IMG/VR virus record: IMGVR_UViG_3300010157_000069
Location: 1-60,447 of that record
DNA: 60,447 nt
Strand: one strand, 5' to 3'
DNA from: a virus
A program made the position numbers and the translations under genes. Under the pieces are notes generated by a model, which was given only the letters and a program-made list of their open reading frames with translations, made no database searches and was not told the DNA's origin. Shown piece after piece: positions 31,407-41,819 of this stretch; the first letter of the stretch is position 1, and every line of letters begins with the position of its first letter.

Positions 31407-34061
31407 TTACGGTAGTTTTGCCTTCAGTTCCTCTACTTGGTCACTCAGTTCTTTGATGGCCTCAATCAATAATGGCACCAGACGTTCATAATTAATTGTC
31501 AAATATTGACTATCTATAGGTGCAGGATGAACAATTTCAGGTAAAACTGATTGTACTTGTTGTGCAGATACACCAACTTCGCGCCTTACTTTATAACCCA
31601 AATCTTGTGCCGTTTGATTAGCTTCATAATAGAAACCATTGAGTGACTTAACTTTATCTAAAGCACCTATGATGTTTCCTAAATTCGTTTTTAGTTTATC
31701 ATCAGAATAATATGCAGTAATAGTTCCAATTGCACGAATTTCACCAGCCGTTGTTGAAGCAGCCGTACCAATACCAATTGAATTAAATTGAGAATTCTGT
31801 GTTGTGCTAGTAAATGTTGCAGCAGAACCTGTGGTATTTTGATTCAATGTTGGGAATGTACAATTGCTCAAATTACCTGATGATGGAGTACCAAGTATTG
31901 GAGTTACTAAAGTGGGACTTGTTGCAAAAACTAATGCACCAGAACCAGTTTCATCAGTAACAGCTGCCAGTAAATTGGCAGAATTGGAAGTTGCTAAGAA
32001 ATTAGCAACATTTGTGGCAAGACCTGAAATACCAGTAGAAACTGGCAAACCAGTACAGTTTGTCAATGTACCTGAATTTGGTGTGCCAAGTACAGGTGTT
32101 ACTAAAGTTGGAGTATTTGAAAGTACAACTGAACCTGTTCCGGTAGAAGATGCAACTCCTGTACCACCAGATGAAACTGGAACAGGTTGTGAAGAAGTTA
32201 TTTGTCCTGCAGCAATATTTGCATTTAGTGTTCCATAATTTGCATACACTATAGCACCAACTGAGTTACTTGTTGGATTTGTTGCTAGACCTTGGAATAG
32301 ATAATAATTACTTCCTGCAACTCTTACTAAACCTGCATATTTTGTACCTGCACTTACATATTGGCCATAAAAACCAATGTCAACTGTATCCGATAAATTG
32401 TTCGCAGCTAATTCAATCAATGAATCAACTGTTTGGAAGGTTGAAACATTAATATATGAAGAAGTTCCATTGACAAATAAATTACCTGTGACACCTAAAT
32501 CACCAGACAATGTACCACCAGTTCTTGGTAATGCATTATTTGCCGTTGTGAAAGCTGAATTTGCATAAGAACCTGATGTTACTGCTTTAGTGTCTGCTGT
32601 AGCTGCATTTGTTGTTGCTGTATTTGCTTGTGTATACGCAGCGTTTGCCTGAATAAATGCAGGTTGTGCAGATAAAGCCGCCGTATTAGCAGCACTAAAT
32701 GCTGAGTTAGCATAAGCACCAGATGTTATTGCATTAGCGTTGGCATTATTTGCCGCCAAATATGCAGAGTTAGCATAAGTGCCTGTCGTATTTTGAGATT
32801 GATATGCTGAATTTGCTTGTGTAAACGCAGGTTGTGCAGATAAAGCCGCCGTATTAGCAGCACTAAAAGCGGCATTTGCTTGGATAAAAGCACCAGTTAA
32901 AACTTTATTTGTTGGTACTGTTGTTGTGCTTGTTGATGTTGTACTATCAGAAATCATATTTGCAGTCATGATTTGTGAGTACTGTGTACCATTGTTTACA
33001 TCTAAAATATCAAAATATTTACCTGTTTCATACCAACGTATAGTCGCATTGGCATTTGGAATACCAGTTGGTTGATTATTTGCAGTACCTCTATTAACAC
33101 TAAAATAACTTATAACAGGTGTATTTGTGTTTGCATTTATTACAAAATTATTTGTTGTATAAACAACTGTTCCATTAAGTACAAAAGAACCGCCAACAGT
33201 TACTGAACCTGATGTTGTCAATGATTGAAAAGCACCAACAGCATTTGTTGCTGAAAGTGATGATCCAGTCAATGTCATATTATTGATTGTTTGAGCACCA
33301 GACTGTAGATTATTAGCAAACAAATACGAAGAATTGGCAAAACTAAATGCCGAATTGGAATATATTCCGGTAGTATTTTGGGAACCATAAGCTGAATTAG
33401 CTTGTGTAAATGCTCCTAAGATGTATGCAATAATATCATAACCATTAACAACTGCGCTTGTTGCTGCAATAATGGAACCTCCAAAATTACCATTTGAAGT
33501 TACTGTTAATTGGCCAGCATTAATTCTATTATTTGAAGTTAAAAATGATGTATAAGTGTTTCCTGTTATACTTACGTTTCCTGTAATTCCTGCACCTGCA
33601 CCTACAGTCAATGAATTTTGTAATGTTGCTGCACCTAATACATTGATTGTGTTAGAAATGGTTGTTGTACCAGAAACACTTAATGTTCCACCTAAGGTTG
33701 AATTATTTGATACTGATAAACTAGTACCTGTATTTGTGGCGTAGATAGTTCCATTAGAAGTAATCGAACCACTTGCAACTAAACTCTGTGATGTATTTGT
33801 GAAATATACTTGTTTACCTACAGTTAAGTTGTTGTCGATGGTTGCAGAAGAAGATGTACCTGTAACTTGTAATAATCCGGAAATTGTAGCATTATTTCCA
33901 ACAGATAGAGATGTGCCTGTTCCATTTAAAATCAAAGAACCAGAATCTTTTGTCCAATCATACTTACCGATTGAATTGATTTCATTTGAATCGGCGTTTG
34001 TTGCAACAATCCAATCACCAAATGTGTTGGCGAAACCTAAAATATTGACTGTATTTGCCAT
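31407..34061 (-). CDS. Tail fibre with C-terminal S74 intramolecular chaperone
   Basis: An 884-residue fibre. The N-terminal half is beta-rich with repeated strand units (NNATISGLLQVTG, NNLTVGKQVYFTN). Short heptad stretches (YANSAYL, AANNANA) lie at about 225-260 and 400-530. A domain at about 540-650 (TGGTLSGDLGVTGNLFVNGT, DTVDIGFYGQYVS) matches one in the gene at 26757. The last 101 residues are an S74 endosialidase-type chaperone: SDDKLKTNLGNI begins at residue 786 with the likely self-cleavage serine, then VGVSAQQVQSVLPEIVHPAP, YLTINYERLVPLLIEAIKEL and a terminal coiled coil. Such domains trimerise the fibre, then cut themselves off. Confidence 0.85.
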   Translation of the reverse strand: MANTVNILGFANTFGDWIVATNADSNEINSIGKYDWTKDSGSLILNGTGTSLSVGNNATISGLLQVTGTSSSATIDNNLTVGKQVYFTNTSQSLVASGSITSNGTIYATNTGTSLSVSNNSTLGGTLSVSGTTTISNTINVLGAATLQNSLTVGAGAGITGNVSITGNTYTSFLTSNNRINAGQLTVTSNGNFGGSIIAATSAVVNGYDIIAYILGAFTQANSAYGSQNTTGIYSNSAFSFANSSYLFANNLQSGAQTINNMTLTGSSLSATNAVGAFQSLTTSGSVTVGGSFVLNGTVVYTTNNFVINANTNTPVISYFSVNRGTANNQPTGIPNANATIRWYETGKYFDILDVNNGTQYSQIMTANMISDSTTSTSTTTVPTNKVLTGAFIQANAAFSAANTAALSAQPAFTQANSAYQSQNTTGTYANSAYLAANNANANAITSGAYANSAFSAANTAALSAQPAFIQANAAYTQANTATTNAATADTKAVTSGSYANSAFTTANNALPRTGGTLSGDLGVTGNLFVNGTSSYINVSTFQTVDSLIELAANNLSDTVDIGFYGQYVSAGTKYAGLVRVAGSNYYLFQGLATNPTSNSVGAIVYANYGTLNANIAAGQITSSQPVPVSSGGTGVASSTGTGSVVLSNTPTLVTPVLGTPNSGTLTNCTGLPVSTGISGLATNVANFLATSNSANLLAAVTDETGSGALVFATSPTLVTPILGTPSSGNLSNCTFPTLNQNTTGSAATFTSTTQNSQFNSIGIGTAASTTAGEIRAIGTITAYYSDDKLKTNLGNIIGALDKVKSLNGFYYEANQTAQDLGYKVRREVGVSAQQVQSVLPEIVHPAPIDSQYLTINYERLVPLLIEAIKELSDQVEELKAKLP

Positions 34062-34062
34062 C

Positions 34063-34284
34063 TTAACCTTTTATTAGTAATTGTTGCAACAACGATTTAA
34101 TCTCGGACATGTCCGATTTGATGCAATCTATTTCTGATTTTACTTTATTTATTTCTTCTTTTTGAATCTTTACCAACCTAAGTTTATTATAATACTCATT
34201 TTTTTCTGTACTATCTGTAGGCAAAAGAGCTCTACTGTTTATATCACGAACAAAATTTGTTCCAGTAACTCTTACTAGTTCCAT
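34063..34284 (-). CDS. Small coiled-coil protein
   Basis: A 73-residue protein: MELVRVTGTNFVRDINSRAL leads into an amphipathic helix from about residue 28 to 70 (EYYNKLRLVKIQKEEINKVK, then SDMSEIKSLLQQLLIKG) that looks like a coiled coil. The N-terminal VTGTNFVRDINSRALLPTD is a pattern I associate with small proteins next to large T4-like structural genes in aquatic phages. It lies one base downstream of the 730-residue structural gene. It may be a linker or chaperone of the fibre or baseplate; function unknown. Confidence 0.68.
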   Translation of the reverse strand: MELVRVTGTNFVRDINSRALLPTDSTEKNEYYNKLRLVKIQKEEINKVKSEIDCIKSDMSEIKSLLQQLLIKG

Positions 34285-34285
34285 T

Positions 34286-36478
34286 TTAGATTCCTGTTCC
34301 TGCTGGCAATGCTAATGCACGAATATCAGTTAAGAAAGGAACATTTGTATTATCACTTGTCGCTAAAACAATTTTGATTGCAAATTGAATAAATGATGTA
34401 TACTTTTGACCTGTTGTTGCACTTACATAACTGATGCTGTTGTTTGCTTGGTTACTTGCATAAATGCCAGGCGCAGCTTCATATTCATACAAATCGGTTC
34501 TAGATGTGGAAAATGTATTTGGATTCTGCATAGTTGTCATCAACTGCCAGTTACCTGATTCAAACGGAGCTGTATCTAATGAATTCAAAATTTTGTAATA
34601 AACATAGATAGCTGTACCTAATGGTTTATATGCAGTATAAAATACTCTTAAATCACCTGAATCATTTCCTGGTGCAAGTACAACTTTCTTAGTGAAATAT
34701 TTTGCATATGAATTACCACCTTTTGATGATGTTTCACCTGTTACTGTAACAACAGCATTTGCATTTCCTCCGCGAGTAGCTGGATTGGAAATTGTAATTG
34801 TTGGTGATGTTAGATAACCAGAACCTGGTGTAATTGCATATACAGAAGTAATTGCACCGTTGGCATTTGCAGTAAATCCTAATGTTGCAACATTTGAACC
34901 AACATCTGGACTTGAAATTGATATTGTTGTTGCATTGACGTTATAACCATAACCTGGATTGGTAATAGATATAACATTATTACCAATTCCCATGTTATTG
35001 ATGAGATAAGAAATCGCATACATCGTAACACCATCGTCCGAAATGATTGGGGTCACGTTAGGATCACTTGTGGCCATTGTTGCATACAATGAGAAGGAAT
35101 TATTTGAATACTTTAATAGGGTTCTTTCTCCATTTCCATCATTTAAGTAAATGTCATCAGGTAAAGGACTTCCTAATCTTCCAGGAGTAATTGAATTTGT
35201 ACCTGTTGGTACATTTCCAGTCTTTAATGTTGCTGTATATGAATAATTGATACTTGTTCCTGTTGGTGCAAGGTCAGTTGTGGTGATATTCATTGCATCA
35301 TAAACTCTACTTGGAGAATAATTACCAAATATCTGTGAGGCACTATTCGCATCTATCTTATTCAAAATATCTTGGTTGCCCATTTTTCTAAATGGCAAAC
35401 CTTTGGGTACAGTAAACTGAACCGAAGCTGTGGTTGTAGAGAACACACATTTATCAATAACAAACATCAAATCTTTTGTTTGGTCTGCTGACCATGTTAT
35501 ACCATTTTGAGATTCAAACAAAGCACCAACATAAGGAGCTGCACCAATTTTTGTTGGATTACTTGGATTTGCATCTGATACATTAGCTTTTGCAGTAGAG
35601 GGTACAGCTATTTGATTTTGTTGACCATAATAAAGTACATAATCTTTAGAAGCTGAATTAACAATAAAAGCGTACAATACACCAGATTGAATATAAACCG
35701 GTGCATCAAAAACAAATTCTGTATAAGCACTTGGATCCAAATAATGTGGTGTGCTGGATGTGTTTACTTGGTTTGGAAGTAACATAACCGTAGAGTAATC
35801 TAATGTAGAACCATCAGGATAACCATTAATTGTAGGTACAACACTAATTTTTACTGGAATATTTGTTGAAGGTTTTGAATAGAAAAATAATTTGATTGAG
35901 TATAAGAAAATGCCATTGGGGTAATTATCTTTTGAAACAATAAATGTTTGTGCAACCGGATCACTATTACCTGTTTGTACGGTAGTAGAACGAGTCGTTG
36001 TAACTGAACTAATTAATTGATTGGCTCTTTGATTTACTTGAGTAAATACAGATTTAGAAGAATCTATTGAAGGTGCAAAATCTAATTTTTGTGAGGATGT
36101 TGAAAGACCTGAGGCGACAAATGTTCCTTCGGCAAATGTTGTTGCGGTTGTTAAATCTGTGGCCACAGTTCTATTATCTACGCGAAATACTCTACTTCCG
36201 GTTTGAAATGTAGTGGAAGGAACATTGAAAATACCAACAAAATTACCAGCTTCATCTGTCGAAGGTTTAGCTAATGAGTTTCCAGTTTGCACCGCCGAGC
36301 TAATTTTAGTTAAATTGCCTGAAATGGAATAACGAGAACTAATATCTCCACCCATTTCTGTATTTGTACCCAACGATAAATTTACAGGAGTACTAAGTGT
36401 AACAAGTTTTGTTACCGGATCATATGCTGTAATGGTTGCAGAATAAGTGTAAAGACTTGAGCGATAAAGTGTTGTCAT
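34286..36478 (-). CDS. Large virion protein with DPVAQTF motif
   Basis: A 730-residue protein, probably a peripheral baseplate or fibre-anchoring component. Residues 75-102 (DEAGNFVGIFNVP, then GSRVFRVDN) and 173-179 (DPVAQTF, followed by GIFLYSIKLFFYSKPSTNIP) are a motif pair that in many T4-like aquatic phages occurs inside the very large DUF4815-type protein. Here that protein (36498-41810) is the gene immediately upstream and lacks the pair, so the ancestral unit may be split over two genes. Residues about 490-575 carry two GYG/GSGY beta modules (NPGYGYN, TPGSGYLTSPTITIS) like those in gp6, gp7 and gp8. Exact role unknown. Confidence 0.72.
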   Translation of the reverse strand: MTTLYRSSLYTYSATITAYDPVTKLVTLSTPVNLSLGTNTEMGGDISSRYSISGNLTKISSAVQTGNSLAKPSTDEAGNFVGIFNVPSTTFQTGSRVFRVDNRTVATDLTTATTFAEGTFVASGLSTSSQKLDFAPSIDSSKSVFTQVNQRANQLISSVTTTRSTTVQTGNSDPVAQTFIVSKDNYPNGIFLYSIKLFFYSKPSTNIPVKISVVPTINGYPDGSTLDYSTVMLLPNQVNTSSTPHYLDPSAYTEFVFDAPVYIQSGVLYAFIVNSASKDYVLYYGQQNQIAVPSTAKANVSDANPSNPTKIGAAPYVGALFESQNGITWSADQTKDLMFVIDKCVFSTTTASVQFTVPKGLPFRKMGNQDILNKIDANSASQIFGNYSPSRVYDAMNITTTDLAPTGTSINYSYTATLKTGNVPTGTNSITPGRLGSPLPDDIYLNDGNGERTLLKYSNNSFSLYATMATSDPNVTPIISDDGVTMYAISYLINNMGIGNNVISITNPGYGYNVNATTISISSPDVGSNVATLGFTANANGAITSVYAITPGSGYLTSPTITISNPATRGGNANAVVTVTGETSSKGGNSYAKYFTKKVVLAPGNDSGDLRVFYTAYKPLGTAIYVYYKILNSLDTAPFESGNWQLMTTMQNPNTFSTSRTDLYEYEAAPGIYASNQANNSISYVSATTGQKYTSFIQFAIKIVLATSDNTNVPFLTDIRALALPAGTGI

Positions 36479-36497
36479 TTATTTTTCCAAAATTTTA

Positions 36498-39400
36498 TTA
36501 ATTATTTATTGTCTTGGGAAATGATTTATCACCAAAAACTCTACTAATTGTATATAAGAAAGCAAATAGTGCCCACATTCCGTAACCTGTTACTATACCA
36601 GCTTGCTTGTCTTTTCTTGGTAATAAGTTGACTATTTTACTAATTGGTTTACCAATATTCATAATAATTTTACCAGCGAGATTATCTTTATCTCTCTTAC
36701 CCATTATATATGCCATATGTTCAGCCCAAGGTGTTGCAATTCTATGAGCCCATTTTGTTGCAAGTTTTGCTTGGACTTCAGAACGCTTCTTATCATCTTT
36801 AATCCAGAACATACATTGTGGACCTTCACCGGACATCCAATCAACAACAACTGTAGCCCAACGAATATAACCATGATAGGCCGCAGGGTCATTCAATTTT
36901 AACAATTCACCAAATTCTTGGTCCGCCTTGTAAATTGATTCATCCATTAGTCCCAATTGGTATAGTTTGGTACAGATAATTTTACCTCCACCACCGCCAC
37001 CTCCAGAAGGTTTTGGTGGAGGTGGAACATATGTTGCAGATACATCGAGACTGTAAACATATTTTGATGTAATGTTAATTGTTGAACCAACATAGTAACT
37101 AGAAGTATTTGAAGCAGTAGCTGGATCCAATCTTAATTGAGTTGCACCAACAAACCACTCTGCGCCAGCTGGCATTCTAACCGAAGTTCCTGCATTAGTA
37201 TATGTAATCGGTGGATTAATTGTAGTATACACTATCGTGTTTGATGCATTCTTAATTGTTGCACCAAAAGCTGATGTTGTTGTACCTGAACTTGTTGCGG
37301 TCCATCCAAGTTTTACCGTTGTTGGTGCATTTGATACTGTATAAGTAAAAGTTGTTGTTGATGCTGGTGTGTTCGTTAAAGAAGTTCCAATGCTTGTACC
37401 ATTCGCATAAACTGTTGCTGAACCTGATGCACCAACCTCTATCGTGTAAATTCCGTTAGCTGTGAGTGTGACGGGTGAGGTAAAATTGAAATTGGTACTA
37501 TTAGTTCCATCACCCCAAACTCCATAGTTATTCAATAGTGATGAATAACCTTGTACTATTGGTGTTCCAAATATTTGTGTTGTTGTATTACCATTTAATG
37601 TATTTGACCAACCACCACCAACACCACTAATTGAACCACTTTGGCTTATGTTTATTACTGAATTAGAGGCTACTGTTCCTGATGCAGAAGAAGACAAGTA
37701 ATTTCCACTAGAGTCAAATGTTGCATTCCTTAAAGTTGTAGATCCTAATAAATTAGGAACACCAAGAATATCTGAAACATATAAACGAACTTTTGTCGTA
37801 TCTGTATAATAATAAACAGTTGTTACACGAGCAATTGGATAGAACACACTGGCAATATAAAAACCAATAATATCATCATTATTAAATGTGCCAGAAACAC
37901 CTGTCAATTCAATTGTATTTGGAGCAGTCATGTATCGTGATACATCTACACCATCAAAGAATGTCGATACATTTGAATTGACCAACAAACCAGATGCACG
38001 AATAATAACTTGTTGCGGTCTAATGTAAGGCAATACTGTAATATTAGTCAAGTATCCATTATTAATTCCAAATGTGGAAGAAGTAGGATTATATGCACCT
38101 GAAGTAACATTTTGAATTTGACTTGCATATGTTTGCGTTGTTGTGCTTACAGTAGTTGTCCTAGATGTACTAGTAGTGGATACGCTTGAGCTAGAACTAC
38201 TACTTGATGATAATGTTCCTGGAATAGTTTGATAATCACCTGAATTTAACAAGTTAACACCAGTTGTGGCTTGATATATTTGAAAATTAGGATTAGTAAC
38301 TAAAATCGCTGGTGCTTGATTGTTATCTACCCAATTGTCCATTGGTGGGTTCATTTGTAATAACCCCTGTTGGACTGAAACATTGAATGGATTTACAGAA
38401 ACTGTACTACTTGCAAGTGGTTGAACAGCAACATTTTCTGTTGTGTATGGTAAAGTAAACAGATTTGTTTGAGCACCATTGATGCTATTAATTCTATAAC
38501 TATTTGTATTTGCTATCGTTCCTAAACTCGCAAGCACAACAGGATTTTGGAGTTGAAAATTATCAACCAATTGCAATGCAGTTAGTTGATTTTTACGAAC
38601 ATTGATGTTTGCAGCATAGTCTGGATTTTGTGTGTCTGCTGTTCCAAATGATGAAAAATCATCAACCAATATACCATTCTTAAAACGATTTAAACCATTA
38701 GCATCAGGAATTTGTAAAGAACTAGCTTTTTGTTCCAAAATACTTAATGATGTATAATATTCTAAATTATTAACACGGGTTTCTAAATCTGTAATATCTT
38801 CTTTAGCCCAACGCTTGTGAATAATTTTATTGATAGACAAGTTTGATGGAACACCAGGTGTACCCTCACCAGGAACAAAAGCTGTATATGGGTCGTGAAA
38901 TAAATTTGCAATTATCATAGAACCAGATGGTTCATTTGGCAATAATGGATTAACAGAAGGTGTACCTTGAATTATATTAAAACTCTTATCTTTTGTTAAT
39001 ACTAATTTGTCGTTTCTACCCAAATAGTATTGATAGAAACCTGTAAAGTTTGATAAATTATTGGGTATCAACATACCAATATCATTCGTAGAAGTTTGTG
39101 TACCTGAATATTCCCAAACATATGCAGTCTGACCATTAACTCGGCAAGGCCTAAAATCAATACAATCTCTTAATGCATATTGTACACCATCTTTAGCTGT
39201 GTATGAACCAATTTGTGCATAAGCTTCTGCTGAACTCGATACACCACCATAAGTTGAGCCTGATGTATTATATGATTGGATACTGAAATAACCATCACCA
39301 GAAGATGCTTGTGTGTGAGAATAGTAATCTACAGCAACAAGAATATTTCCTGAAGGAATCGGCGCACCTGGAATCAATGAAACCGATGCATGGTCATAGA

Positions 39401-41810
39401 AACTATCTCTTTGGCCATTGTCTAATGTGAAATAAGAAGTAATATCTGTATAATTTGACAATGAACCTGATGGATTTGTACCAGCAACACCTGAATCAAA
39501 TACACCTACAATTCTTTTAACATCATTTACATACAATGACATTTTTCCAGTTGCTGTAATGTCTGTTTTACTAATTGTAATTTGACCTTTTGTTAAATCC
39601 TGATAAGAATTTGTTCCAGAAACTGATGCAAGTGTACCAACAGTTACGGTGTTACCCGTAACTAAAGATTTTGATTTTAAAACATAACTTGAAGAATCAC
39701 CACTGCTTGCTTGGACTTGTGCAATAATTGTAACATTTTTATTTGTACCAACACCAGAACCAACTGTAAATGTTGCTTGAGTTTTATCAGAAGAAATTGA
39801 AATTGTATTACCTGATGTAGTAAAATCTAAAACATTACCTGTTGAATTATCAACAACCATGAATAATTGCGGCGCAGATGAACTATCTAAAGTACCTGTA
39901 CCTTCAAATCTTAATGGATTACTTGCATTGCCTGATGTTGCTTGTAGTGTTAATGTATTACCAGTAAATGTTTTTGAACGATATACTCTTTGTGTAAAAT
40001 AAGAAGTGGTGGTTAATTGTGCAACATATGGATAACCAATTTGAAATATTAATTCGGGTGAAACTTGTGAATATAATATTGTATCTGAATTTGCAAGACC
40101 ATTAACTTTACCACTTGCTGCATTTATATTCACATTTGCGGTTAGCGCATAAGAACCAGAACCGGCAGTTTTAACAATAGATTCAACATCATAATTTTCA
40201 TATATCAATGAGAAAGTTGATGTTGCTGTTGGTGTTACTGTGAATGGAGAATCCACATTTACTACTTTGGAAGCACCATTGTAACTTGTAATATTTCTCA
40301 AATCAATAATACCGCCAGTATTCATACTTACTGTTACATTGAAGTAAGAATTTGAAGTGGCTGAGAATGAACCGTTTGTATCATTAATTGTGAAGGTTGT
40401 TGCAGTGCCTGATGTAACATTTCCGGATAATGTGTTTGCAGCAAAATCTGAAATATATGCATTGAAAATATATGTTTTAGTATTTGTTCCAGTACCTGAA
40501 TTATATTTCAAGTTACGCATGAAAGCAGAACCAATCAATGTTGATGAATAAGTTGTAGTATTTGTTGAAACAATGTTAGCTGCAGGAACACAATGCAAAT
40601 CAACTTGAGGCAATGTAGAAATATCAAATACACCATTAGAGGTGTCTACAACAAAATAATTTCCGTAATCCACATAAACTGGATTATTACTGATATTTGC
40701 AACAGACTGAGCTCTTGTGTTTGTTAATTTAATATCAGATTGGTTCTCTACTCGATAACCATGAACATATGCAACACCTTTACTAATACTTAAATCATAG
40801 GTTGTATTTGATGTAGAATTTGCAGATGGTGTTAGTTTGAAATCATTAACAATATAATCACCATTTGTTTCATAATCACGTTTTGCAAAGTAATCATCGA
40901 TGGTTGAGTAAACAGTGCCATCAACTTGTTTTAAAATATTACCATTTTCAATCCGAACCAATTCAATAAAATTATCATCATTACCTAAAGTCAAAGGCAA
41001 CGTAATCAATGTTAGTGTGATAACATATCTGTCTGCACCCGGTGCTTGATAGTTGGATGCACCAATAGCAGGATCCAACAAAGAAGAATCATTGATGTAA
41101 TCGTAAATTGTTTCTGTAATTTGTAAACCAATGCGGTATGATGGTAAATTATCATACTTGTCTAAAATGATTGTCTGTGGATTAACAGTAACAAAGTTAC
41201 CTATTGAATATTGGATGCCAGTACTATTTGAAATGGAATATCCATTAACAACATAAAATACACCATTCGCAATAGAAGCAACCGATGAAAGACCAGTTGA
41301 AGATATGGTTGTTGATACTGAATTAACTACTGTAGTGGTCGATGTAGCGACAGAAGCATAGTATGTTGAACCTGTGCTTGTTGAAATAACACTACCATCG
41401 GTAAATTGAGCACCTGAGAGATATGTTACAATCAATGTTGGTGGGTCACCAACGGTGGAACCACTAGTTGTAGTTTCAGCCGTAGCAATAACTCTAGCAA
41501 GAATTGTTCCTGTTGAATCTTGAATAATTTGGCCTGCGAAATTCCCAGCAGTTACTGTAATACCATTGTAAGTATTGTTCAGTTTAATATAATAACATTG
41601 TTGATTAAGTGTGACTTGTCCACCCGAAACTGGTGTATTTGTAGAATATATCGCAGAAGCAAATTCAGAAATTTGATTCTGTAAAATTGTTTGAGACTGT
41701 GTTAATTCACGAGCTTGAACCGCAGAACCTGGCTTAAACAGTATGCGGTGAAAGTTTTTTGATGGGTCAAAATCGTCAAAATATGGACCAACATTGAAAT
41801 TTAAAGACAT
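36498..41810 (-). CDS. Giant DUF4815-type structural protein, baseplate periphery
   Basis: A 1770-residue protein, the largest in the window. The N-terminus (GPYFDDFDPSKNFHRILFKP, GSAVQARELTQSQTILQNQI) is the conserved start of a T4-like virion family (DUF4815). It is encoded beside gp8, where T4 has gp9/gp10. Other landmarks: FRPCRVNGQ at about residue 890, ITDLETRVNNLEYYTSLSIL at about 1005, a Ser/Thr linker near 1200 (SSSSSSSSVSTTSTSRTTT), and RPQQVIIRASGLLV with STFFDGVDVS near 1250. After a PPPPKPSGGGGGGG linker (about 1590) comes a distinct C-terminal helical domain (CTKLYQLGLMDESIYKADQE, GYIRWATVVVDWMSGEGPQC) with a hydrophobic segment near the end. Probably links baseplate to fibres. 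Confidence 0.75.
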   Translation of the reverse strand: MSLNFNVGPYFDDFDPSKNFHRILFKPGSAVQARELTQSQTILQNQISEFASAIYSTNTPVSGGQVTLNQQCYYIKLNNTYNGITVTAGNFAGQIIQDSTGTILARVIATAETTTSGSTVGDPPTLIVTYLSGAQFTDGSVISTSTGSTYYASVATSTTTVVNSVSTTISSTGLSSVASIANGVFYVVNGYSISNSTGIQYSIGNFVTVNPQTIILDKYDNLPSYRIGLQITETIYDYINDSSLLDPAIGASNYQAPGADRYVITLTLITLPLTLGNDDNFIELVRIENGNILKQVDGTVYSTIDDYFAKRDYETNGDYIVNDFKLTPSANSTSNTTYDLSISKGVAYVHGYRVENQSDIKLTNTRAQSVANISNNPVYVDYGNYFVVDTSNGVFDISTLPQVDLHCVPAANIVSTNTTTYSSTLIGSAFMRNLKYNSGTGTNTKTYIFNAYISDFAANTLSGNVTSGTATTFTINDTNGSFSATSNSYFNVTVSMNTGGIIDLRNITSYNGASKVVNVDSPFTVTPTATSTFSLIYENYDVESIVKTAGSGSYALTANVNINAASGKVNGLANSDTILYSQVSPELIFQIGYPYVAQLTTTSYFTQRVYRSKTFTGNTLTLQATSGNASNPLRFEGTGTLDSSSAPQLFMVVDNSTGNVLDFTTSGNTISISSDKTQATFTVGSGVGTNKNVTIIAQVQASSGDSSSYVLKSKSLVTGNTVTVGTLASVSGTNSYQDLTKGQITISKTDITATGKMSLYVNDVKRIVGVFDSGVAGTNPSGSLSNYTDITSYFTLDNGQRDSFYDHASVSLIPGAPIPSGNILVAVDYYSHTQASSGDGYFSIQSYNTSGSTYGGVSSSAEAYAQIGSYTAKDGVQYALRDCIDFRPCRVNGQTAYVWEYSGTQTSTNDIGMLIPNNLSNFTGFYQYYLGRNDKLVLTKDKSFNIIQGTPSVNPLLPNEPSGSMIIANLFHDPYTAFVPGEGTPGVPSNLSINKIIHKRWAKEDITDLETRVNNLEYYTSLSILEQKASSLQIPDANGLNRFKNGILVDDFSSFGTADTQNPDYAANINVRKNQLTALQLVDNFQLQNPVVLASLGTIANTNSYRINSINGAQTNLFTLPYTTENVAVQPLASSTVSVNPFNVSVQQGLLQMNPPMDNWVDNNQAPAILVTNPNFQIYQATTGVNLLNSGDYQTIPGTLSSSSSSSSSVSTTSTSRTTTVSTTTQTYASQIQNVTSGAYNPTSSTFGINNGYLTNITVLPYIRPQQVIIRASGLLVNSNVSTFFDGVDVSRYMTAPNTIELTGVSGTFNNDDIIGFYIASVFYPIARVTTVYYYTDTTKVRLYVSDILGVPNLLGSTTLRNATFDSSGNYLSSSASGTVASNSVINISQSGSISGVGGGWSNTLNGNTTTQIFGTPIVQGYSSLLNNYGVWGDGTNSTNFNFTSPVTLTANGIYTIEVGASGSATVYANGTSIGTSLTNTPASTTTFTYTVSNAPTTVKLGWTATSSGTTTSAFGATIKNASNTIVYTTINPPITYTNAGTSVRMPAGAEWFVGATQLRLDPATASNTSSYYVGSTINITSKYVYSLDVSATYVPPPPKPSGGGGGGGKIICTKLYQLGLMDESIYKADQEFGELLKLNDPAAYHGYIRWATVVVDWMSGEGPQCMFWIKDDKKRSEVQAKLATKWAHRIATPWAEHMAYIMGKRDKDNLAGKIIMNIGKPISKIVNLLPRKDKQAGIVTGYGMWALFAFLYTISRVFGDKSFPKTINN

Positions 41811-41819
41811 TTTTTTCCT

